Source of the DNA: Topomyia yanbarensis
Taxonomy: Eukaryota > Arthropoda > Insecta > Diptera > Culicidae
Direction: 5' to 3'
Length of the DNA stretch: 64,000 nucleotides
Assembly (NCBI RefSeq): GCF_030247195.1
Contig: NC_080670.1
Coordinates: 93,384,161-93,448,160 of the forward strand
Part shown: positions 56,169 through 64,000 of the stretch, one piece after another
Position numbering within the stretch: position 1 is the stretch's first letter
Layout: each line of letters starts with the position of its first letter
Program-made: the position numbers and the translations under genes
The notes under the pieces: model-generated
Database searches by the model: none
What the model saw: the letters and a program-made list of their open reading frames with translations, nothing else
What the model was told of the DNA's origin: nothing

Positions 56169-56590
56169 TTGATGACCTTTACACCCCATTCTAGGTCCGC
56201 ACCAGTTGCAGCTGTTTCGCCCCGTCCCGCGATGGTCCAGCCTGCACCGCACTCGGCCGTCGGTACCTCAATGGCAACCACTAACCAGAGACTTGGATTA
56301 AAGGCTAAAATGTCAGCCACGGCCGGTGGTGTTGCAATCGGTTTTGCCGTCGGCCACAACGTTGGACATGCCCTCGGCGGAATATTCAGCGGTTCCGATT
56401 CGAAGGAGGCAGTTCCAGTAGCAGCCTGTTTTCGATTCTGCAATACGCTCCGGTTTGTGACGAGGCTAACACTCCGACAAGACCATGCTCGAGGGAGATG
56501 AAACGATTCTGCTCCTGTGCCTAAGGGCAGGCCGATTTGACCTTGCGCGAAGGTTTCAACGAGGCGCTCAGGTATAAGTAACAGAGTCCC
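56169..56590 (+). pseudogene. CHCHD2-like pseudogene, right arm
   Basis: The reading SRSAPVAAVSPRPAMVQPAP is followed by LGLKAKMSATAGGVAIGFAV and GHNVGHALGGIFSGSDSKEA, a clear match to the proline/alanine region and hydrophobic segment of CHCHD2. The twin CX9C domain is destroyed. After AACFRFCNTLRF the frame drifts, and near 56541-56574 TLREGFNEALR survives with Arg where the family has Cys. The N-terminal targeting segment is not recognisable. There is no visible intron, so it may be a retrocopy. A DNAJB6-like pseudogene follows about 280 bases downstream on the same strand, as in the left arm. Confidence 0.82.
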
Positions 56591-56868
56591 GCAGAATAAG
56601 ATACATAGCAAAATTATCCAAAGAATAAGAGCTGGCAGCCGAAGCGAAGTAACATACATCATCACATGCAGAGAAGCAATATACAGAACGCAGCGTAATT
56701 CCTCAAAATTTTCATAGCGGAATTTAGTCAACCGAAATTGTAGTCATCAGTCGAGAGAAAGAGACTGATAGGTTATCAGCAGCAACCAGGAAGTCGAAAT
56801 CTCGCAGCGGTTTTGCGTATGCTAAAGTGAAGTAGAGTGCGTTAAGTTATAACAAATATCGGTTAACA

Positions 56869-57540
56869 ATGGTAGACTATTACAAACTGCCGGATGTGAA
56901 CTGAACTGCCACCGATGAGGAAATCAAAAAGGAAAACAAAAAAATAGCGCTACAATTGCATTCAGATAAAAATCCAAACAATCCAGCAGAATCGAATCGG
57001 CGATTTAAGGAGATCCCCGAAGCATATGAGGCGCTATCAGATGAGAAAAAACGTCGCATCTATGACCAGTACGGCAAGGAGGGTCTGATGGCCAACGGTT
57101 CCGAGCGGTACCACCATAACACACGGCACTGGCGGTACAATGGTGGTGGTATCAACGACGAGTTTGATATCTTTAACGGATTCCCGTTTACGTTCCGCAA
57201 CCCAGAGGAGGTGTTTAGGAAGTTCTTCGGTGGCTAACCGTTTGAGGAGTTTTTCAGGGTAACACCACCATAATGGGCATCGGTCGAATGAAATCAGCAA
57301 TGGACCGCGACTTTCACACACGCAGAACGTAATCAGATCGCCGTTTACGCCACCCTTCGTGAGCTTCAACCTGGATCCAATGGCGCACCGAGGTGGGGTG
57401 GCGGTTTCACCTCGACATGGGAGTTTAGCGTCGGCAGTGGTCCGGTGAAGCGGACGTCCAGCTCGACAAAAAAAAAATTTACTTATTGCTAATACTTGAC
57501 TACCATGAAAAATCATTCATGCAAGTTAAATAAATAAACA
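56869..57540 (+). pseudogene. DNAJB6-like (mrj-type) J-protein pseudogene, right arm
   Basis: J-proteins stimulate Hsp70 ATPase through an HPD motif. The ATG at 56869 opens MVDYYKLPDVN, then a TGA at 56902-56904. The frame continues [19 protein letters not shown], where HPD has become HSD, then [20 protein letters not shown] and [14 protein letters not shown]-type region follows ([18 protein letters not shown]), then a TAA at 57235-57237 where the family has SPFEE; PFEEFF follows directly. A tail near 57440-57470 (GSGPVKRTSSSTK) resembles the C-terminal part. No introns are visible. It is beyond rescue as a J-protein because of two stops and the altered HPD. Confidence 0.88.
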
Positions 57541-58137
57541 AAGCGATCATCACATACTAAAACGTCCAAATTTTCTGCTTCTTAACACCGGTGCTAAGAA
57601 GTGTCCGAACATTAGAAAAACTTTTCTCTCAAAAAATATTTTTCCGACCAATTCTTCAGTGATTTGGCAGGGTAGGTAACATTCAAGTATAATCTGGCAG
57701 ATTTTACATTTTATTTACCTTTGAATCGATAAAAAGTGATGCGCACTGTTTGGAACCGAGGATAATCGATAACGCAAAGGTTAACTTTCCGGTTGATCGG
57801 CAACGACTAAAGGCTAGTTTACAGTTATTAAAACGTGTCACGGGATTTGGGTAGCTGTGTATTTGAAATGCAGCTCGGGATTTCAAATCCCATGACGGGA
57901 AATGAGTCTCATTAAAATGAGTTTTTCCCCGCTTCCCAACCGCGGGAAACATCACGGGATTTTAAAACTCTCCACAAAGAAATCCGGCCGGGAACAATTT
58001 CAACACAAATTGTTTCCGACGGGGGAAATAGTATTTTTATATCAGTCTCTACGCATCGCTCGATCGAGATAGAAGTGTTTTGTTTTCGGTCTGTTGGAAA
58101 AAGAACAGTGCAGTAATCCGCGTTCAAGGTTATTTTG
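57541..58137. other. Unassigned sequence before the last non-LTR element
   Basis: Contains inverted words CGGGATTTGGGTAGCTG and ATTTGAAATGCAGC (57840-57880) and repeated CACGGGATTT / CCCATGACGGG. No gene or clear element edge. Confidence 0.4.
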
Positions 58138-58374
58138 CCATTCTCTGCCTCTTCGAGGTTTGGACTTTTATTTTCTTTTGTGCGTGTGTTAACCGTTAGG
58201 CCACATTCCTCAACCTTTTGTTCGTAAAGCGAGGATTGAACAATAACCAGCTATTTAAGCTGGACTGGTGCGTCGTGGGAAACGAGTATACAGATAAGTG
58301 AAATCTACCTTTTTGATACATTTACGGCTTTTTCCCGTCTGCGCGGGTGCTGACCCCGTGCGTTGACGGTGTCG

Positions 58375-59676
58375 ATGGCTTCCTCCCCGGATGGCCAAAT
58401 GGAGATCGAGTCTCTCCCCCGACCCAAACAATATCCAGAGCTCTCGACCGGTCCCTTTGTGGTCTTCTTTCGGCCCAAAACAAAATCGCTGAATCTATTA
58501 CAGATTTCAAAAGACCTGACGGAACGGTTCTCGGCTGTGATCGAAATAAAAAAGGTCCGCTCAGACAGGCTGAGGGTCGTGCTGACTAACTCAAAGCAGG
58601 CAAACGATGTTGCTTGCTGCGAGCACTTTACGAAGGACTATCACGTGTATATTCCTGCTGTGAAAGTGCAGTCTGAAGGCGTTGTCACCGATGACAGTTT
58701 GACATGCGAGGATCTGCTGCAGTACGGGGTTGGCCGTTTCAGAGACCGCTTACTTCAGCCAGTGAAAATACTCGAGTGCAAGCGTTTGCACTCAGTAGTA
58801 GTTGCGGGGGATGGTTCAAAAACGTACCCCCAATCAAACTCTTATCGGTTGACCTTCGCTGGTACCGCTTTGCCAAATTACGTCCTCTTGCACAAGGTTC
58901 GTCTGCCTGTGCGTCTGTTTGTGCCGCGGGTCATGAATTGCACAAAGTGTAAACAATTGGGTCATACAGCCACCCATTGTAGCAATAAGGCCCGCTGTGG
59001 AAAATGCGGGGAGAATCATCTAGATGATTCGTGCAGTAAGAATGCTGAGAAGTGTCCTTACTGTGCAGAGAATCTGCATGATATCTCGGCATGTCCCGCG
59101 TACAAACTACGCGGGGATAAACTAAAACGTTCCCTTGCGGGACGATCCGAACGTTCTTTTGCAGAAATGCTAAAGAAAGCTACACCACCAACCTCAACAA
59201 ACATCTATGCTCACTTGCCTCCTAACGAGGGCGAGGCTGATGACCCACAAGAGGGAACATCTACTAGGGCGCCTAGAAGTTATAGGAAGAGGAGGAACAT
59301 TTCCTCTCCTAAAGTTCGTTGTAAAGGCCAGAAGGTATCCCTTGACGGGACTCAGAAAGTCACATCTATTGGAAGTGTTGCAACCAAACCGAAGCAATTA
59401 GCTCCTGGTCTCGGAGGATTAAACTCAGAGAAGGAGTTCCCAGCACTTCCCGGAACATCAAAAATCCCCAGTGTTCCTCTGTTTCAGTTCGAGAATAATC
59501 GCGGCACTGGAATTATCAAACTCTCGGACATTGTGGACTGGATAATAAAAACTTTCAATATAACTGATCCTATTAAAAGTCTTATGTTAGCTTTTCTCCC
59601 TACAGTAAGAACATTTTTGAAGCAGTTGACTGCTAAATGGCCCCTCCTTTCAGCGATTGTATCCTTCGATGGCTAA
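58375..59676 (+). CDS. ORF1 (gag-like) of the I-group element
   Basis: 433 codons from the ATG at 58375 (MASSPDGQMEIESLPRPKQ); an upstream TTG in frame is not needed. The middle contains a segment typical of insect ORF1 proteins. Three zinc knuckles lie at about residues 185-245: CTKCKQLGHTATHC, CGKCGENHLDDSC and CPYCAENLHDISAC. The C-terminus is hydrophobic (IVDWIIKTFNITDPIKSLM). It should bind element RNA and form the transposition particle. Its TAA overlaps the ORF2 start in ATGGCTAA (59669-59676), a geometry suited to termination-reinitiation. Confidence 0.93.
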   Translation: MASSPDGQMEIESLPRPKQYPELSTGPFVVFFRPKTKSLNLLQISKDLTERFSAVIEIKKVRSDRLRVVLTNSKQANDVACCEHFTKDYHVYIPAVKVQSEGVVTDDSLTCEDLLQYGVGRFRDRLLQPVKILECKRLHSVVVAGDGSKTYPQSNSYRLTFAGTALPNYVLLHKVRLPVRLFVPRVMNCTKCKQLGHTATHCSNKARCGKCGENHLDDSCSKNAEKCPYCAENLHDISACPAYKLRGDKLKRSLAGRSERSFAEMLKKATPPTSTNIYAHLPPNEGEADDPQEGTSTRAPRSYRKRRNISSPKVRCKGQKVSLDGTQKVTSIGSVATKPKQLAPGLGGLNSEKEFPALPGTSKIPSVPLFQFENNRGTGIIKLSDIVDWIIKTFNITDPIKSLMLAFLPTVRTFLKQLTAKWPLLSAIVSFDG

Positions 59677-62600
59677 CTCATCGAACGAGGTCACGGATTT
59701 GATCACTGTTCTACAGTGGAATTGCAGAAGTATCATCCCGAAAATCGATTCCTTCAAAATTTTAATAAATAATTTGGGTTGCGATGCATTTGCATTATGT
59801 GAAACTTGGTTAACTTCCGACATAGATCTCAACTTCCACGACTTTAATATTATTCGCCTGGATCGAGACACCCCCTATGGAGGAGTGCTTTTGGGGATCA
59901 AAAAGCGCTATTCCTTCTACAGAATTAACCTTCCCTCGATAACAGGTATTGAAGTTGTCGCTTGTCAAGTAACAACCAAAGGCAAAGATCTTTGCATAGC
60001 TTCCATATATATTCCCCCCAACACCGCGATTGGGCATCGCCGGCTACATGACATCATAGAATCCCTGCCTGCACCGCGACTAGTTTTAGGCGACTTTAAC
60101 TCTCACGGTACGGAATGGGGTTGCCTTTATGATGATAACCGTTCCTCTTTAATTCACAATATTTGCGACAACTTCAACATGACAATTCTAAACACGGGTG
60201 AAATGACACGGATTCCTCCCCCACCAGCGCGCCCAAACGCATTAGATTTATCCCTTTGCTCGACCTCGCTAAAGTTAGAATGCGCGTGGAAGGTAATCCC
60301 TGATCCCCACGGTAGCGACCATCTGCCGATCGTAGTCTCAATCAATAACGGCTCAAGGCCATTGGAAACAATCAATATTTCGTATGACCTCACACGAAAT
60401 ATCGATTGGAAGAGCTATGCTGCCGCGATATCCGACAACATCGAATCTACTCAAGAACTTCCTCCGGAGGAAGAGTACAGCTTTTTGGCTGGCTTGATTC
60501 TCGACAGCGCGAATCAAGCTCAGACTAAGCCAGTACCCGGCGCGAACATACAAAAACGTTCTCCCAATCCCTGGTGGGATAAAGAGTGCTCAGACGTGTA
60601 CGCAGAGAAGGCCGCCGCGTTTAAGACCTTCCGGAACGACGGGTTACCCGCTAGTTTTCGACAGTACGCGACGTTAGACAAGCGAATGAAGAGTTTGATG
60701 AAAGCCAAAAAACGCGGTTATTGGCGCCGGTTCGTCGACGGATTAACGAGAGAAACATCGATGAGCACTCTTTGGGGAACAGCCCGACGTATGCGAAATC
60801 GAAACAGTACTAATGAGAGCGTGGAATATTCAAACCGTTGGATATTCGATTTCGCCAAGAAGGTTTGTCCGGATTCCGCCCCGGCACAGAAGATCTACCG
60901 CGACGCGTCCCGTCACGATAACGCGAACGAAACACCTTTTTCGATGGTGGAGTTCTCACTTGCTCTCTTGTCGTGTAACAATAAAGCTCCAGGGCCAGAC
61001 AGAATCAAATTCAACTTGTTGAAGAATCTGCCAGACTCTGCCAAGAGACGCTTGTTGAACTTATTTAATAAGTTTCTTGAGGCTAACATTGTCCCACACG
61101 ATTGGAGACAAGTGAAGGTCATCGCCATCCAAAAACCAGCCTCCGACCACCATTCGTATCGACCGATCGCAATGCTATCTTGTATCCGGAAGTTGTTCGA
61201 GAAAATGATCCTATCCCGCCTCGACAATTGGGTCGAAGCAAATGGCTTACTGTCAGATACACAATTTGGCTTTCGCAAAGGCAAAGGGACAAATGATTGT
61301 CTTGCGTTGCTCTCAACCGAAATTCAAATGGCCTATGCTAGTAAAGAGCAGATGGCATCAGTGTTCCTAGATATAAAGGGGGCTTTTGATTCAGTTTCTA
61401 TCAACATTCTTTCAGAGAAGCTGCACCAGCATAATCTTTCAGCGACTTTAAACAACTTTTTACTAAACTTGTTGTCGGAAAAGCACATGCATTTTTCGCA
61501 TGGTGACTTATCGACATCACGATTTAGCTACATGGGCCTTACCCAGGGCTCATGTCTAAGCCCCCTGTTATACAATTTCTACGTCAACGACATTGATGAA
61601 TGTCTTGACAATTCCTGCACGTTAAGACAACTTGCAGACGATGGCGTGGTGTCTGTTACGGGACCCAAAGCTGTCGATCTACAAGGACCATTACAGAATA
61701 CCTTGGACAATTTGTCTGCATGGGCTATTAAGCTGGGTATCGAATTCTCCACGGAGAAAACTGAGCTAGTTGTATTTTCTAGGAAGCGTGAACCAGCACA
61801 ACTACAGCTTCTATTAATGGGTCAAACTATAGCTCAGGTCTTCACAGTAAAATATCTAGGGGTCTGGTTCGACTCGAAAGGTACTTGGGGATGCCATATT
61901 CGGTATCTGAAACAGAAATGCCAGCAAAGGATCAACTTTCTTCGTACAATAACCGGAACGTGGTGGGGTGCCCACCCAGGAGACCTAATTAGGTTGTATC
62001 AAACAACGATACTGTCGGTACTGGAATACGGATGCTTCTGCTTTCGATCCGCCGCGAACATACATTTCATCAAACTCGAAAGAATTCAGTATCGTTGTTT
62101 GCGTATCGCCTTAGGGTGCATGAAGTCGACCCATACGATAAGTCTCGAAGTCCTGTCGGGCGTTCTCCCGCTGAAAAATCGATTTTGGGAACTCTCATAT
62201 CGATTGCTCATTCGATGCGATATCTTGAACCCGTTGGTGATTGAAAATTTCGAAAGGCTTGTTGAGCTCAATTCTCAGACCCGTTTTATGTCCCTGTACT
62301 TTGACTACATGGCGCAAAATATTAATCCTTCTTCTTACAATCCCAACCGTGTGCATTTCATAAATACTTCTGAATCTACTGTTTTCTTCGACACATCCAT
62401 GAAAGATGAGATTATTGGAATTCCGGACCATATACGCCCACAAGTGGTTCCAAATATTTTTTATAATAAATTCCGAGAAGTCGACTGTTCTAAGATGTTT
62501 TATACTGACGGATCAAACCTCGAAGGGTCCACTGGCTTCGGTATTTTCAATCAAAAGTTCACCGCCTCCTACAAACTCAGTGACCCTGCTTCAGTTTACG

Positions 62601-63346
62601 CCGCAGACCTAGCTGCTATTCAGTATACCCTTGGAGTCATTGACACATTACCCGCAGACCATTACTTCATCGTCTCGGATAGTCTGAGTTCTATTGACGC
62701 TATTCGCTCGATGAAACATGGAAAGCATTCCTCGTATTTTTTGGGGAAAATACGGGAGCTACTGAGTGCTTTATCTGACAAATCTTTCCAGATTACCTTG
62801 GTGTGGGTCCCTTCTCATTGCTCCATTCCGGGCAATGAGAAGGCGGACTCCTTAGCTAAGGTGGGTGCCATTGAAGGTGACGTTTTTGAAAGACCAATTT
62901 GCTTCCACGAATTTTTCAGTATTACTCATCAGAGAACCCTCGAAAGTTGGCAAACCTCGTGGAGCAATGGGGAGCTAGGAAGGTGGCTACATTCGATAGT
63001 CCCTAAGGTATCGACGAAACCTTGGTTCAAGGGGATGGATGTGGGTCGTGACTTCATTCGTGTGATGTCCCGACTCATGGCGAACCATTACACGCTGGAT
63101 GCACATCTCCGACGTATTGGGCTCGTGGAGAGTGGTATCTGCGCTTGTGGCGACGGTTATCACGATATAGAGCACATAGTCTGGGCGTGCACCGAGTACA
63201 GTTCCGCCAGGTCTCGGCTTATGGACACCCTCCGGGCCCGAGGAAGACCACCCAACGTCCCGGTTCGAGATGTGTTGGCAAGCCGCGATGTCCTCTATAT
63301 GTCCCTTATATACACCTTCATAAAAACCATCAATATCCAACTTTAA
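59669..63346 (+). CDS. ORF2 (endonuclease, RT, RNase H) of the I-group element
   Basis: 1,225 codons from the ATG at 59669 (MANSSNEVTDL). Endonuclease: VLQWNCRSI near residue 14, LGDFNSHGTEWG near 140 and GSDHLPIVV near 220, all catalytic motifs present. RT: APGPDRIKFNLL near 440, FLDIKGAFDSV near 565, LTQGSCLSPLLYNFY near 625, and the catalytic box as LADDG near 655 where most families have F/YADD. RNase H: MFYTDGSNLEGSTGFGIF near 942, YAADLAAIQY, VSDSLSSIDAI and WVPSHCSIPGNEKADSLA near 1045. A CCHC-type finger CACGDGYHDIEHIVWAC lies near 1157. The protein nicks target DNA and copies element RNA in place. All domains are intact. Confidence 0.95.
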   Translation: MANSSNEVTDLITVLQWNCRSIIPKIDSFKILINNLGCDAFALCETWLTSDIDLNFHDFNIIRLDRDTPYGGVLLGIKKRYSFYRINLPSITGIEVVACQVTTKGKDLCIASIYIPPNTAIGHRRLHDIIESLPAPRLVLGDFNSHGTEWGCLYDDNRSSLIHNICDNFNMTILNTGEMTRIPPPPARPNALDLSLCSTSLKLECAWKVIPDPHGSDHLPIVVSINNGSRPLETINISYDLTRNIDWKSYAAAISDNIESTQELPPEEEYSFLAGLILDSANQAQTKPVPGANIQKRSPNPWWDKECSDVYAEKAAAFKTFRNDGLPASFRQYATLDKRMKSLMKAKKRGYWRRFVDGLTRETSMSTLWGTARRMRNRNSTNESVEYSNRWIFDFAKKVCPDSAPAQKIYRDASRHDNANETPFSMVEFSLALLSCNNKAPGPDRIKFNLLKNLPDSAKRRLLNLFNKFLEANIVPHDWRQVKVIAIQKPASDHHSYRPIAMLSCIRKLFEKMILSRLDNWVEANGLLSDTQFGFRKGKGTNDCLALLSTEIQMAYASKEQMASVFLDIKGAFDSVSINILSEKLHQHNLSATLNNFLLNLLSEKHMHFSHGDLSTSRFSYMGLTQGSCLSPLLYNFYVNDIDECLDNSCTLRQLADDGVVSVTGPKAVDLQGPLQNTLDNLSAWAIKLGIEFSTEKTELVVFSRKREPAQLQLLLMGQTIAQVFTVKYLGVWFDSKGTWGCHIRYLKQKCQQRINFLRTITGTWWGAHPGDLIRLYQTTILSVLEYGCFCFRSAANIHFIKLERIQYRCLRIALGCMKSTHTISLEVLSGVLPLKNRFWELSYRLLIRCDILNPLVIENFERLVELNSQTRFMSLYFDYMAQNINPSSYNPNRVHFINTSESTVFFDTSMKDEIIGIPDHIRPQVVPNIFYNKFREVDCSKMFYTDGSNLEGSTGFGIFNQKFTASYKLSDPASVYAADLAAIQYTLGVIDTLPADHYFIVSDSLSSIDAIRSMKHGKHSSYFLGKIRELLSALSDKSFQITLVWVPSHCSIPGNEKADSLAKVGAIEGDVFERPICFHEFFSITHQRTLESWQTSWSNGELGRWLHSIVPKVSTKPWFKGMDVGRDFIRVMSRLMANHYTLDAHLRRIGLVESGICACGDGYHDIEHIVWACTEYSSARSRLMDTLRARGRPPNVPVRDVLASRDVLYMSLIYTFIKTINIQL

Positions 63347-64000
63347 CTGCCCCTTTTTCCTTATCATTCTCAGAAGCGCTCTCTTCCACCTGTACCATAC
63401 ACCCACGATGGTTTGATGCGACTCCAAGGCGACACAAAACATCCCTGTCGAATGAGCCAACAAACACGGGACCTAAAGCACGAACATCACACGCACAACT
63501 CGAAATGTAGCCGATCAACATCTGAGCCGCACTACGAAATCGTCTGGAGAAACCCCTGCCATCTCGAGAACGACCACCCGGCGTCCCAGTACATGATTCT
63601 TCCTGATGAAGACCACCCTGATTCTGTAATCCATCCGTTGATCTCCCGAAGTCTGAAACTGAAATAATGTTCTCCCCCTGCCATGTTTGTCCACCCTACT
63701 TCCCCTGACTCTTATACACAGAAGTAACACCCCCCCCCCCCCAAATATCTTCATGAAGCATTTAGCTCTTCTTGCCTTTTCTAGTTTTAACTATTATATT
63801 ATATGATCTCGTTGAAAATGCCCAACTCTACTACCACATAAAATAACTCTAATTAATGTCTCCGAATCTTTACAAAATTTAATCACGCCCTCTAATTATT
63901 TCTACTTTTAAGATAGTCGTTAAAATTTTCCCCCTTAGTTAAACATTATTTGCTCCAATAATCTCATTGCTAAAAATGTCAAACCATATTGCCATAAAAA
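63347..64000 (+). other. 3' UTR of the I-group element (to window end)
   Basis: No coding function; a run of 15 C lies at 63729-63743. The sequence ends CCATAAAAA at the window edge. Whether that is the element tail cannot be decided here. Confidence 0.6.

Larger units (their letters stand above)
53733..57140. repeat. Right arm of the palindrome
   Basis: Inverted counterpart of 51139-53420. It is longer by the T1 element at 55648-55977 and by about 770 bp at 54790-55555 that I cannot assign. The left arm in turn has about 200 bp (51556-51780) not present here. Confidence 0.88.
58138..64000 (+). mobile_element. I-group non-LTR retrotransposon with both ORFs open
   Basis: A 5' UTR of about 240 bases (start near 58138 is approximate) is followed by ORF1 (58375-59676), ORF2 (59669-63346) and at least 650 bases of 3' UTR. 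The window ends before I can see a tail or target duplication. RNase H in ORF2 places it in the I-group (I/Loner/LOA type). Related sequences are very abundant in Aedes. No coding disruption is visible, so it could be an active or recently active copy. Confidence 0.92.

Noticed and set aside
56102..56731. Minus-strand 209-codon frame
   Set aside because: It lies antisense to the CHCHD2-like remnant and has no recognisable features of its own.

Overview
The window is eukaryotic, repeat-rich and AT-rich. It is almost certainly from a culicine mosquito of Aedes type. This is inferred from a DUF4806 gene, I-group non-LTR elements with RNase H, many small TIR elements and a repeat with a GTGT-rich core that I recognise from Aedes genomes. 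Little of it is single-copy host sequence. The host-derived genes I can name are SSRP1, histones H3 and H1, CHCHD2-like, DNAJB6-like and DUF4806, and every one is broken as read here.

Layout. 1-1813: two convergent decayed genes, an unidentified plus-strand one and a minus-strand DUF4806 gene. 1850-7782 (minus): a complete non-LTR retrotransposon with poly-A tail, 13-bp target duplication, ORF1 and ORF2; ORF2 is split by a 329-bp TIR element. 7859-13470: a nest of TIR elements, one containing a second element whose two halves are each duplicated in the order A-A-B-B. 13998-16011: SSRP1 (FACT subunit) with three introns, one frameshift and one deletion. 19064-32780: one copy of a hAT-like TIR element with an 8-bp target duplication, split by about 12.9 kb of decayed histone cluster: four H3 pseudogenes plus a 3' fragment, an H1-like fragment, histone 3' stem-loops, a 5.5-copy tandem array of about 500 bp and a 5.4-copy tandem array of about 433 bp. 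32790-36000: further small repeats. 36350-38484: a 5'-truncated CR1-type non-LTR element. 40280-50132 (minus): a 9.85-kb Ty3/gypsy LTR retrotransposon with LTRs I read as identical, an AGTC target duplication, and frameshifts in gag and pol. 51139-57540: an imperfect palindrome whose two arms each carry a CHCHD2-like pseudogene followed by a DNAJB6-like pseudogene. About 58138 to the window end: an I-group non-LTR element with both ORFs open; its 3' end may lie beyond the window.

How parts relate. The histone block shows a repeated plan of promoter module, H3 pseudogene, 3' processing stem-loop, then a spacer holding a reversed promoter module. This looks like a decayed array derived from histone repeats. 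Nested insertions give relative ages: the non-LTR element at 1850-7782 predates the TIR element inside it, and one H3 copy predates the 801-bp element inside it. All calls were made by eye; exact repeat edges and pseudogene ends are approximate unless a target duplication is stated.
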